Shown: positions 13,886 through 21,442 of the stretch, piece by piece
How positions within the stretch are numbered: position 1 is the stretch's first letter
Layout of the letters: each line of letters begins with the position of its first letter
Source of the DNA: JBNJGT01 sp964473285
GTDB lineage: Archaea > Nanobdellota > Nanobdellia > Woesearchaeales > JACJVW01
DNA length: 22,669 nucleotides
NCBI GenBank assembly: GCA_964473285.1
Contig: CAYYOI010000024.1
Span: 1-22,669, forward strand
Direction of reading: 5' to 3'
The notes under the pieces: model-generated
Told to the model about the DNA's origin: nothing
The model's input: only the letters and a program-made list of their open reading frames with translations
Databases searched by the model: none
Position numbers and translations under genes: made by a program

Positions 13886-15105
13886 TAAAGGAACTACAAG
13901 AGGACTTTTATGAATACATGGATTTGGGACTTCCAAATGTAACAAATATATTACAAGATGTAAAGAAGAAGGGAGACACTGCGGTAATTCAATATAATAA
14001 AAAGTTTGATGACCAGGATTTAAGCAGGTTTAGGTTGAAAAATGATGAGATAAAAGCGGCATACGAAAAAGTAAGCAAACAAGACATTGAGGCAATAAGA
14101 TTAGCTGCTGAAAACATACGTCTATTTGCCCAGGAACAACTCGAAAGTCTCAAAAGTTTTCAGATAGAGCGCAATGGTATGATACTGGGACAACGTATAG
14201 TCCCTTTAGAATCCGTAGGCTGCTATGTGCCAGGAGGATATTATCCTCTTCCTTCATCAGCACTTATGAGCGTGATTCCTGCAAAAGTTGCAGGAGTAAA
14301 AGAAGTTATAGTCTGCTCGCCAAAGATTAAGCCAATAACAATTGTAGCAGCAGATATTGCCGGAGCGGACAGCATATTCTGCATTGGTGGTGTTCAGGCA
14401 ATAGGAGCCATGGCGTATGGCACCCAGACCGTTCCTAAGGTTGCAAAGATTGTAGGGCCTGGCAACGCATACGTCACTGCAGCAAAAAAAGAAGTATTTG
14501 GTACTGTAGGAATCGATTTCATTGCAGGTCCAAGTGAGGTGCTCATAATCGCCGACCAAACAGGAGATCCTGCATTGATTGCAGCAGATATGCTTGCCCA
14601 GGCAGAACATGATCCTGATGCCAGGGCAGACCTTCTTACTGATTCAAGGCAAATTGCAAAAGCAGTGGAAGCAGAGGTTAAAAAACAATTGGAAGAACTC
14701 AAGACAAAAGATATAGCAAAAAAGGCACTAAACAATAGTTCCATTGTTCTTGTGGAATCATTACAGAAAGCTGTAGACATAGCAAACAAAAGGGCTCCTG
14801 AACACCTTGAATTACAAGTAGAATCAGATAAACTGATCCCTCTCTTGACAAACTATGGCTCCCTCTTTATAGGAAGTTATAGTGCAGAAGTTTTTGGAGA
14901 TTATTGCGCAGGTACAAATCACATCCTGCCTACTAACGGAGCAGCCAGGTATACAGGAGGACTTTCAGTTAAGGATTTTGTAAAAGTCTTGACTTTCCAG
15001 CAATTCACAAAAGAAGGTGCTCAAAAACTCTCGAAGGTCTGCCAGTCATTGGCAGAGATGGAAGGATTGGACGGTCACCGTCTAGCTGCAAAACTGAGAG
15101 AATAA
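13882..15105 (+). CDS. hisD: Histidinol dehydrogenase
   Basis: HisD oxidises L-histidinol to histidine in two NAD-dependent steps. The 407-residue protein has the signature region GPGNAYVTAAK (192-202), the zinc ligands Q240 and H243 (LAQAEHD), D340 (FGDYCAGTNH) and H399 (LDGHR), and the catalytic Glu-His pair E307-H308 (APEHLE). All key residues seen in E. coli HisD are present. A strong AGGAGG (13871-13876) lies inside the end of hisIE, and an ATGA overlap joins the two. It is the last gene of the operon. Its stop lies 1 nt from the stop of the convergent nucleotidyltransferase gene, leaving no separate terminator. Confidence 0.97.
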   Translation: MIKELQEDFYEYMDLGLPNVTNILQDVKKKGDTAVIQYNKKFDDQDLSRFRLKNDEIKAAYEKVSKQDIEAIRLAAENIRLFAQEQLESLKSFQIERNGMILGQRIVPLESVGCYVPGGYYPLPSSALMSVIPAKVAGVKEVIVCSPKIKPITIVAADIAGADSIFCIGGVQAIGAMAYGTQTVPKVAKIVGPGNAYVTAAKKEVFGTVGIDFIAGPSEVLIIADQTGDPALIAADMLAQAEHDPDARADLLTDSRQIAKAVEAEVKKQLEELKTKDIAKKALNNSSIVLVESLQKAVDIANKRAPEHLELQVESDKLIPLLTNYGSLFIGSYSAEVFGDYCAGTNHILPTNGAARYTGGLSVKDFVKVLTFQQFTKEGAQKLSKVCQSLAEMEGLDGHRLAAKLRE

Positions 15106-15106
15106 A

Positions 15107-15877
15107 CTATTCCAGCACAATCCTTCGCAGTTCCTCATTCAATTCGTTGAGGGTTGCGTAGGACTTAGCTGGTTCTTCATTATCCTTTAGAAACTCTTCA
15201 ATATATGAGTCCATCTCAACAATGTTTTGTATTATGTCTTTCTCTTTACCTTGTGATTTCAGATCGATTATCTCATAAATCCGCTTGATGATATGGTTCG
15301 GAATAATTCCCTCCATAGCACCAAGCGCCTCAGAGAATATGATTGGTGGTACCGTCCCTTTATTTATTACCCACTTTGCGTTGATAAGTCCCCGGTAGGA
15401 ATACAGGTACTTCTTATATGTGACATAATCCCCTGATTTCAGGTACTTGAGATAATTATTCTTGCACATTGATTTGTAGTGATGATACAAGGATACTGGA
15501 TTGAAATTCTTGAGTGCAAAATCCCTGAATACCTCATTTTGTTTTCCATAGTATATGATATCACTCATAAGCCATTCGATTGATGTAGGGTTTGATGAAG
15601 AGAGCATCTTTACATACTTGAATATATCAAATCCTGACATGTCAATAAAAGAACCCTGGACTGCACAAGGTTTGCCTTCCTTGTCAAAAGCCGCAGATAT
15701 TACTTCTCCAGGCTTATTAATCTGTATATATTCACGTAAAGGTCTTACAAATACGAACCTTACATCATAGTCACTGTCCTTGCTATGCATCCGCCATGCA
15801 CGGCTACCGTTCTCGACAGCAAACAAGATACGCACATTATATTTTCTTTCAATATCCTTGCAGAATTCAGAGATCAT
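15107..15877 (-). CDS. YcgL/RlaP-like predicted nucleotidyltransferase (COG3541, PF10127)
   Basis: This 256-residue protein is a polymerase-beta-superfamily nucleotidyltransferase. The active-site block ENGSRAWRMHSKDSDYDVRF (22-41) matches the GSRAWG..S.DSDYDVR pattern of the YcgL/RlaP family, with Arg in place of the Gly after Trp. Asp pairs in SDYDV should bind metal. Some members are linked to RNA repair gene clusters; no RNA ligase is seen here, so that role is only suggestive. The middle has SSSNPTSIEWL (93-103), also typical of the family. It overlaps the stop of gatE by ATGA, so the two are cotranscribed, and it converges on hisD with a 1-nt gap. Confidence 0.8.
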   Translation of the reverse strand: MISEFCKDIERKYNVRILFAVENGSRAWRMHSKDSDYDVRFVFVRPLREYIQINKPGEVISAAFDKEGKPCAVQGSFIDMSGFDIFKYVKMLSSSNPTSIEWLMSDIIYYGKQNEVFRDFALKNFNPVSLYHHYKSMCKNNYLKYLKSGDYVTYKKYLYSYRGLINAKWVINKGTVPPIIFSEALGAMEGIIPNHIIKRIYEIIDLKSQGKEKDIIQNIVEMDSYIEEFLKDNEEPAKSYATLNELNEELRRIVLE

Positions 15878-17652
15878 AAGTGTTTTTTTATAATTTCACT
15901 GGCCTTCTTGCCATCAACTTTGCCGCCAAAACGCTTCATCACTTCTCCCATTATTGCTCCGAATGGCTTTCCCTTCATTTCGTTTACTATCTCCTTGACC
16001 ACTTCCTCAAGTTTGGACTCATCAACAGTCTTGAAATCATCAAGTGAGAATGTATCATTCTGTTTTGCAACCAATGCATCATAGACTGATGCTTTTGGGA
16101 TCTTACCTGAATTCACATGACCTATTATCTCCTCGAAATCAAGTTCTCCAAGATTCATATTTCCTTCATTTCTTCTGATTTCCCTGGGTATTGACACCAG
16201 TATTTCTGCGATGTAAGAAGGTTTTTGACTGGTTTTTGTAACCAGTTTTTCAAATGCAGAAAGCAGATCAGACCGTGTTATAGCCTTTGCCAGATCTTCT
16301 CCAAGGCCAAGTTCCTTTTCAAACCGTTTCGCCTTGTCATCCAGAAGTTCTACCTGCTCAAATTCTAATAAGGAAGGTTTTATTGGAAGCACATCGGTCT
16401 CAGGATACATCCTGTCTGCACCTGGTATTGGCCGCAGGTAACTGGTTGTTCCGTCAGGATTGGCCTTTCTGACCTCTTTGACCACTCCTTCCTTGAAGAG
16501 TTTAATTCTGTCGATTGCCGCTTCAAGTGCAGTCTGTGCCCTTTCAGAAATATCAGCAACAAGTATGAATGCCTCTTTTTCACATGCGATCTTTTTTCTT
16601 ACTGCTGAAACATCCTTGTCAGTTATCCCATACTTTGGAAGCTCATCGGAATGGAAAATCCCTCCTACTCCTGCACGAATTTTTGCATAGTCACTTATCT
16701 CTGTTCCCACCCTGCGTCCAGGTTGGACTTCTCGCCCAAGGACACCAGCGAAACCTGAAACCTTGATTGCAAGAACTACTCCTTTTTTCAGGGCTTTTCT
16801 TATGACCTTTGACTCGCTATCCCTAAATATCTTGGTCACATCATGGATTTTCTCATCTACTGTGAAATCACCCAGTTCCTCACAAAGCGCAGCAAGTGCT
16901 TCCTGCCGCTTCATCTCATATTCCACAAGTGTAGGGATCATCTTAAGGTCCTGTGCACCTTTTATCTCTATACGGTTTCCGCCATTGGTAGATATATTAA
17001 TGTCCTGCCTTATGGTTCCAAGTCCTCTCTTTACTTTACTTGTAGAGCGAAGTATCATACCTATCTTTTCAGCGCATTCCCTGCACTGTTCAGGTGTTCT
17101 TATGTCAGGAGCAGTTGCGATCTCTATAAGAGGAATCCCTAATCTGGACAGATTATAGACCACATGATCATTTGTCTGCATAATCTCTTTGCATGCATCC
17201 TCTTCAAGACAGATTGTCTCGATACCAACATCCCCTTCCTTGGTCTGTACAACACCATTTTGGGCCACCAGGGCAGTCCTCTGGAATCCGGTAGTGTTAG
17301 AACCGTTTACAACTGTCTTTCTCATGACCTGTATCTCATCCACCACACGTGCACTCAAAAGCTCACTTACTTGAAGACAGGTCTTCACAGCTTCCTGGTT
17401 TATCGGGTGAGGTGGTTCTTCATCAAGTTCTACAAGACAGGAGGTATTCTTCTCTGCCCTGTATAAAAAATGCTTTTTCTTTGCCATCTCCTGTTGTGCA
17501 GCAATATCAACAGAACCAGTCTCTCCACTCACCGCGCGAAGATTTCTCATAACTTCATAATCATACAATTCATCCTCAACTATCTTTGTGGGACAATCAC
17601 AGAACAGTTTCTTGCCTTCAAGCTGTTGATGTATTTCAATACCGCAAATCAT
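15874..17652 (-). CDS. gatE: Glu-tRNA(Gln) amidotransferase subunit E
   Basis: GatE, with GatD, converts Glu-tRNA(Gln) to Gln-tRNA(Gln) in archaea. The kinase-type GatB/E domain begins almost at the N-terminus (GIEIHQQLEGKKLFCDCPT). It continues through ELDEEPPHP, an AspRS-like GAD insertion in the middle, and GADRMYPETDVLP, with the YqeY-like tail at the end (KPFGAIMGEVMKRFGGKVDG). The insertion separates GatE from GatB. I start it at the ATG at 17652 (592 residues) because TATAAATG lies 25 nt upstream. The longer frame, from 17739, adds 29 residues that overlap the histidine kinase and lack family similarity. No gatD is in the window. The downstream nucleotidyltransferase overlaps by ATGA. 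Confidence 0.95.
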   Translation of the reverse strand: MICGIEIHQQLEGKKLFCDCPTKIVEDELYDYEVMRNLRAVSGETGSVDIAAQQEMAKKKHFLYRAEKNTSCLVELDEEPPHPINQEAVKTCLQVSELLSARVVDEIQVMRKTVVNGSNTTGFQRTALVAQNGVVQTKEGDVGIETICLEEDACKEIMQTNDHVVYNLSRLGIPLIEIATAPDIRTPEQCRECAEKIGMILRSTSKVKRGLGTIRQDINISTNGGNRIEIKGAQDLKMIPTLVEYEMKRQEALAALCEELGDFTVDEKIHDVTKIFRDSESKVIRKALKKGVVLAIKVSGFAGVLGREVQPGRRVGTEISDYAKIRAGVGGIFHSDELPKYGITDKDVSAVRKKIACEKEAFILVADISERAQTALEAAIDRIKLFKEGVVKEVRKANPDGTTSYLRPIPGADRMYPETDVLPIKPSLLEFEQVELLDDKAKRFEKELGLGEDLAKAITRSDLLSAFEKLVTKTSQKPSYIAEILVSIPREIRRNEGNMNLGELDFEEIIGHVNSGKIPKASVYDALVAKQNDTFSLDDFKTVDESKLEEVVKEIVNEMKGKPFGAIMGEVMKRFGGKVDGKKASEIIKKHL

Positions 17653-17672
17653 AGGACTATAAAATCCAGAGG

Positions 17673-17680
17673 CATTTATA
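17673..17680 (-). promoter_or_regulatory. TATA box of gatE
   Basis: On the minus strand TATAAATG directly follows the stop codon of the histidine kinase gene and is centred 25 nt before the ATG at 17652, the leaderless spacing. It lets gatE be transcribed independently of the upstream kinase unit. Confidence 0.5.
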
Positions 17681-18994
17681 TCACTTTTGGTCAAGTTCAA
17701 AATAGAATGTAGTTCCTTCTTCAAGCTTGCTTTCAACACTTATATTGGAGCCATGCATCTCAAGTATAGATTTGACTATCGAGAGTCCAAGCCCGGTCCC
17801 GCCGTATCTTCTCTCAATAGATTCATCAACCTGCGTGAATCTGTCAAAGATATAGTCTATCCTTTCCTTTGGTATTCCGATGCCTGTATCGCTTACCTTG
17901 ACTATAACTTTCTTATCCTTGGTCTCCACATTAATGTGCACGCTTCCTTTTTCAGTAAATTTGATTGCATTTACTATAAGATTTAAGAATACCTGCTTTA
18001 TTTTATCAAAATCAACCTTTACATTTACTATCTTTGGGCCACTATAGGAAAGCTCCAGCCCTTTCTTCTCAGCAATCAGTTTCTGCTCATCAATACATTC
18101 ATTTATAAGATAGGCAAGATTGATATTCTCATAGTTTACATGCACTTTCCCTGCTTGTATCTGCGTGTATAGCAGAAGAGAATTGATGAGATTTTGCAGT
18201 CGTGTCAGGTTATTGAATGATATCTCCAAGCCTTTCTTTTGTTTTTTTGTAAGCGTACCGAATTTTTCAGATAAGATATATTCCGTATATCCTCTTGCTG
18301 CGACAAGGGGTGTTCTTAACTCATGGCTTATGTTTGCAATGAATGCTGATTTTGCTTTTGCAAGTTCCTTTAATTCCCTGTTTTGTTCCTCTTCCTCCTC
18401 AAAAAGCTTGGACATTTTTGCGAACAAGAGCGAATTTGTGAATCCTACGGTGATTGAATTTTTTATCCTTTCAAGAAGCTCGATATCAAAATGAGTATAA
18501 CGCTTGTGATTCTTCCTCTTCTCAAGATTGATGACTCCTATAAGGCGTCTCTCGAAGATAAGTGGCACGCATACCTGCGCAGCAGTATCCTGGAAATATT
18601 TCTGTGCTGCTGCAACTGTCGCCTCATCAAGTTTCTTATCCTTTAGTATCCTCCTGTGGATTGTTTTACCATGAGTCTCCAGGTAAAGATAGAACAGCTT
18701 GTATTGGTCAAAGTTGGTTATGCCTTTCTGCGTGTCTTCAGGGTTCATGAATTGATATGCCGATTTCTCATCACTATATAGTATGATTGAGACATTGATA
18801 GTATTCATATGCTTGATGATTATGTTCTTTATCTTGGCAGAAAAACTGTCCATCTCTTCCAGTAGTACAATCTCTTGGCTCATTTGTGAAAGGACTCTAT
18901 TCATTTCTGCATGCTTACGTCGGAACAAGAATTCGTTGTATGCAACCCCTGTCATTGCAACAAGCGCGCCCCCTACAGCTAACTCAACAATCAT
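17681..18994 (-). CDS. Membrane-anchored GAF-domain sensor histidine kinase
   Basis: This 437-residue histidine kinase has one short N-terminal membrane segment (about 3-20), a GAF-like sensor domain (about 45-190, ending VCVPLIFERRLIGVINLEK), a coiled linker rich in Glu (198-212), and a HisKA domain with phosphoacceptor H224 in FIANISHELRTPL. The ATPase domain has the N box NLIVNAIKF (N338, N342), DTGIG (369-373) and GGTGLGLS (398-405). All catalytic motifs are intact. No response regulator lies in the window, so it is an orphan here. The start ATG overlaps the stop of the nucleotidyltransferase-HEPN gene by ATGA. Two-component kinases are uncommon in very small archaeal genomes. The signal is unknown. 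Confidence 0.9.
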   Translation of the reverse strand: MIVELAVGGALVAMTGVAYNEFLFRRKHAEMNRVLSQMSQEIVLLEEMDSFSAKIKNIIIKHMNTINVSIILYSDEKSAYQFMNPEDTQKGITNFDQYKLFYLYLETHGKTIHRRILKDKKLDEATVAAAQKYFQDTAAQVCVPLIFERRLIGVINLEKRKNHKRYTHFDIELLERIKNSITVGFTNSLLFAKMSKLFEEEEEQNRELKELAKAKSAFIANISHELRTPLVAARGYTEYILSEKFGTLTKKQKKGLEISFNNLTRLQNLINSLLLYTQIQAGKVHVNYENINLAYLINECIDEQKLIAEKKGLELSYSGPKIVNVKVDFDKIKQVFLNLIVNAIKFTEKGSVHINVETKDKKVIVKVSDTGIGIPKERIDYIFDRFTQVDESIERRYGGTGLGLSIVKSILEMHGSNISVESKLEEGTTFYFELDQK

Positions 18995-19800
18995 TTTATC
19001 AGTTCTCTCATGGTGTCAACAAAATCTTTTGCATCCTTGTAATGCTTATCATAATCCGTTCCTGATATTGTATGTATCTCTCTTCGCTTGATATGTTTTG
19101 CTATGTGGTAAAGGTTGCGGAATATGGATACATATTTTTGTTGTATCTTTCCTTTCCTGTAAAGCTTTTCAAGCAGATCACCAACATGAGAAGGGCTTGG
19201 TGGAATCTCTCCGTTTGTCATTAGCGCCGCATGCGCTGAATCAAGTGCTGCCCAGTAAAGGTCCAGTACCCCTTGCATTATATGCCACTGCGCGTTATGT
19301 AGGGTCTGTGGTGCCCTTGAATAGTAAGCCCAAACAGATTCCCAGCTTGGCCTTATCCGCCCCTGGTAAAGCAAGCTTTGCAAAGGTTCGAATACTCCTG
19401 TATCAATTATAGGAAAACCATCCCTCAGGATGTTGATAACAATCGGGTCTCCATTCCTGACAAGATCCCAGAAGTTTGTGAAAGCAAGTGTTGTAACATG
19501 CAGTTTCTCGGATACCTCGTTTGCATGCTTTTGTGTTATCAGGTGGTATGCTTCTGAGCTTTCCTTTGTTATCTCGAGCGTTAAGTCATTTATGATAACA
19601 AGAATATCTATATCGCTTCTCTTGCTTCCTCCTGTTTCTCCATGGAATTTCTTTGCATGGCTTCCGAAAAGGACAACAGATTTGACAAACTCTCCAAGTT
19701 CCTCATATAGTTTGCGTGTAAATTCTCTTGCTATCTTCAGCTCGTCCTGAGCGTAATTCTTGTGAAAATGAGACTCTTTTTTACGTACATTAAATTCCAT
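18991..19800 (-). CDS. Nucleotidyltransferase (MNT) fused to a HEPN-like helical domain
   Basis: Residues about 20-140 form a polymerase-beta nucleotidyltransferase: VVLFGSHAKK (42-51) and SDIDILV (62-68) with metal-binding D63 and D65. Residues about 155-269 are all-helical and HEPN-like (NAQWHIMQGVLDLYWAALDSAHAALM region, then FRNLYHIAKHI). In two-gene MNT-HEPN toxin-antitoxin pairs, the nucleotidyltransferase AMPylates the HEPN RNase. Here both lie in one chain. The HEPN RNase motif R-x4-6-H is not canonical: RNLYH has three residues between R228 and H232, so RNase activity is doubtful. The alternative is a stand-alone nucleotidyltransferase with a substrate-binding helical bundle. It is translationally coupled to the downstream histidine kinase. 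Confidence 0.75.
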   Translation of the reverse strand: MEFNVRKKESHFHKNYAQDELKIAREFTRKLYEELGEFVKSVVLFGSHAKKFHGETGGSKRSDIDILVIINDLTLEITKESSEAYHLITQKHANEVSEKLHVTTLAFTNFWDLVRNGDPIVINILRDGFPIIDTGVFEPLQSLLYQGRIRPSWESVWAYYSRAPQTLHNAQWHIMQGVLDLYWAALDSAHAALMTNGEIPPSPSHVGDLLEKLYRKGKIQQKYVSIFRNLYHIAKHIKRREIHTISGTDYDKHYKDAKDFVDTMRELIK

Positions 19801-19831
19801 ACCTACCCCGAGTCTATTTCATGATTTGTCC

Positions 19832-19842
19832 CTTTTTATATG
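19832..19842 (-). promoter_or_regulatory. TATA box of the MNT-HEPN / histidine kinase unit
   Basis: On the minus strand CATATAAAAAG is centred about 37 nt before the ATG at 19800, which predicts a short 5' leader of about 10 nt containing GGGGTAGGT. It sits just past the stop codon of the upstream gene. Confidence 0.45.
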
Positions 19843-19845
19843 TTT

Positions 19846-20238
19846 TTAACTATTCCTTAATAGTAATCTTCCACAGGCTATCCCTGCCCCACAGATAAAT
19901 ATTCCTCCCGCAACCATCATCTTCCAGGGAACAGGTCTTTCAGGGTATTTTTCACTTTCTATATAGATCGGAGTCTGCATTATCAAGTCTTCGTATCTTG
20001 CAGTAATCTCAAATTTCGCATCATCAGTAATACCACTGATTCTGATTATCTTTTTTCCATATGGTTCAATCCATGTATTTGCAAGACTTGAATTAACCCT
20101 CACCGGCCATGGGTTAGGGTTATGAAGTATAACATGCTGTACTTCTTTGGAATTATTGAAATGAAGCTGGTTGGGAGAGAGTCCCAGACCTGCTCCGTTA
20201 GCCATCCCTACTAGAAGAATAAGGATAAGTGCCTTCAT
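19846..20238 (-). CDS. Small secreted, C-terminally anchored protein of unknown function
   Basis: This 130-residue protein has a signal peptide (hydrophobic 3-12, cleavage near GMANGA/G) and a C-terminal membrane helix (about 104-124) with a short basic tail, so its roughly 85-residue middle should face outward. That middle (VQHVILHNPNPWPVRVNSS ... KIIRISGITDD ... FEITARYEDL) has the alternating strands of an Ig-like or MSP-like beta sandwich. I do not recognise a specific family. The start ATG overlaps the stop of the lamin-tail gene by ATGA, so the two exported proteins are made together and may interact. Confidence 0.65.
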   Translation of the reverse strand: MKALILILLVGMANGAGLGLSPNQLHFNNSKEVQHVILHNPNPWPVRVNSSLANTWIEPYGKKIIRISGITDDAKFEITARYEDLIMQTPIYIESEKYPERPVPWKMMVAGGIFICGAGIACGRLLLRNS

Positions 20239-21368
20239 TCAGCAACCACCATCAACTCCCCATCATGCCTTCCTGTCAGTTTCTCACCCGCCCTTAAGCT
20301 AATTCCAAAGGATTCACCCACATCAAGCGGAAACTGGTGCTGTTCTGCAAATGAGAACCAATCATAACCTTCTACCTTGTAATCAAGATCCTCAATGGTA
20401 ATACCAGTTGTAATCAAGGATATTGAGATCTCTACATTTCCTGAATTCTTGATTGTAGGCCTCATATCAGTTGAAAAATCACTGTCCCCCCTTATTTCAT
20501 CAGAAAACTCAAGATAATCTGTATCAATCTCAAAAGCCCGCAAGCTGAGCACTTCATAAATCAGGGTTTCATTCGTCTGCATATCATCATTTTCTGCATG
20601 GACCTCTAATAAATATTCTTCAGGAGTTTTTGAATAAGGTATTGACAGGCCTGCCTCAAATTCACAACCCTCATTGCTTAATTCCGTCTCAGGCACAGTG
20701 TATACGCTGGTTCCATTGCAATTAGTCACAGTGAAACGTATCTTCACCTGGCGCGTCTTTCCTGGCAAGGGTGATATCTGGATTCCCTCTCCTGGAATGT
20801 CATCTTCCATACTAAGGTTTGTGATCTCAACCGTATCCCTTATTATGCTGAGTTCTATACTCTTGCTAAGCCTTGAATGAGGAATGTATTCTCTGTAAGA
20901 AAAATCCTCTGCATTGTTGCCTGTGTTGCTTTCCCTTACCAAAGGCCCTTCTCCTGCAGCCACAGGTTCCCTTTCATAATATTCACTGAACTCGTGTTCT
21001 CCCCATCCCACAACCTGGACCTCATCTCCTTTTGTAAGCCTTATTGCATCCGGTCCGTTCTGCAGATCAAGGGTTCTTATAACATCTGGTTCAGGAATCA
21101 CTTCTTCTTCGCCGATAACAAGATATTCTCCTCTTCCTATCCACTCCTCTGAACCCTCCCATTCTGTATGCCATTCATCCGCATTTACTCCATTTCCCAT
21201 CTCAATGCTGTAGTTCTCAAGTAAGGTCCTTTCTCCTTCATTATAGATCTCAATCCATTCATATCCATCGTCAGCTCCTGGAGGATTATAGTTTACTGCA
21301 GAAATAATTATCTCTGCTGAAACCATCGGCGCTATAAAGGGTATCAAAAGTAAAAACAAATATCTCAT
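20235..21368 (-). CDS. Secreted lamin-tail-domain (LTD) protein
   Basis: A signal peptide (MRYLFLLLIPFIAPMVSA) is followed directly by a lamin-tail domain (PF00932): EIIISAVNYNPPG, EWIEIYNEGE, LENYSIEMGNG, GEYLVIGEE and DAIRLTKGDEVQVVGWG, about residues 19-125. The remaining about 250 residues are acidic and beta-rich with two cysteines (NCNGTS and EGCEFEA), which could form a disulphide outside the cell; they look like CARDB/Ig-type modules. LTDs in prokaryotes occur on surface proteins and nucleases; no nuclease domain is seen here. I chose the ATG at 21368 (377 residues) behind AGAGGTGAT; the in-frame GTG at 21377 is inside that Shine-Dalgarno sequence. There is no C-terminal anchor, but the coupled downstream protein has one. 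Confidence 0.75.
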   Translation of the reverse strand: MRYLFLLLIPFIAPMVSAEIIISAVNYNPPGADDGYEWIEIYNEGERTLLENYSIEMGNGVNADEWHTEWEGSEEWIGRGEYLVIGEEEVIPEPDVIRTLDLQNGPDAIRLTKGDEVQVVGWGEHEFSEYYEREPVAAGEGPLVRESNTGNNAEDFSYREYIPHSRLSKSIELSIIRDTVEITNLSMEDDIPGEGIQISPLPGKTRQVKIRFTVTNCNGTSVYTVPETELSNEGCEFEAGLSIPYSKTPEEYLLEVHAENDDMQTNETLIYEVLSLRAFEIDTDYLEFSDEIRGDSDFSTDMRPTIKNSGNVEISISLITTGITIEDLDYKVEGYDWFSFAEQHQFPLDVGESFGISLRAGEKLTGRHDGELMVVAE

Positions 21369-21426
21369 TAATATCACCTCTTTTTAGGTGAGAAAGAATC
21401 GCTTAATAACACTTAGCCGGAAACAT

Positions 21427-21441
21427 TTGAAAAAAATTCAA
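21427..21441 (-). terminator. Terminator of the radical SAM gene
   Basis: Just past the stop codon, the minus strand reads TTGAATTTTTTTCAA: a 5-bp inverted repeat whose loop and arm hold a run of seven T residues. The T-run alone is enough for archaeal termination. Confidence 0.45.
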
Positions 21442-21442
21442 C

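Noticed and set aside
17653..17739. 29-residue N-terminal extension of GatE.
   Set aside because: It is the antiparallel-free, out-of-frame reading of the kinase 3' end on the same strand; GatE homology begins at GIEIHQQL and a TATA box sits between the two.
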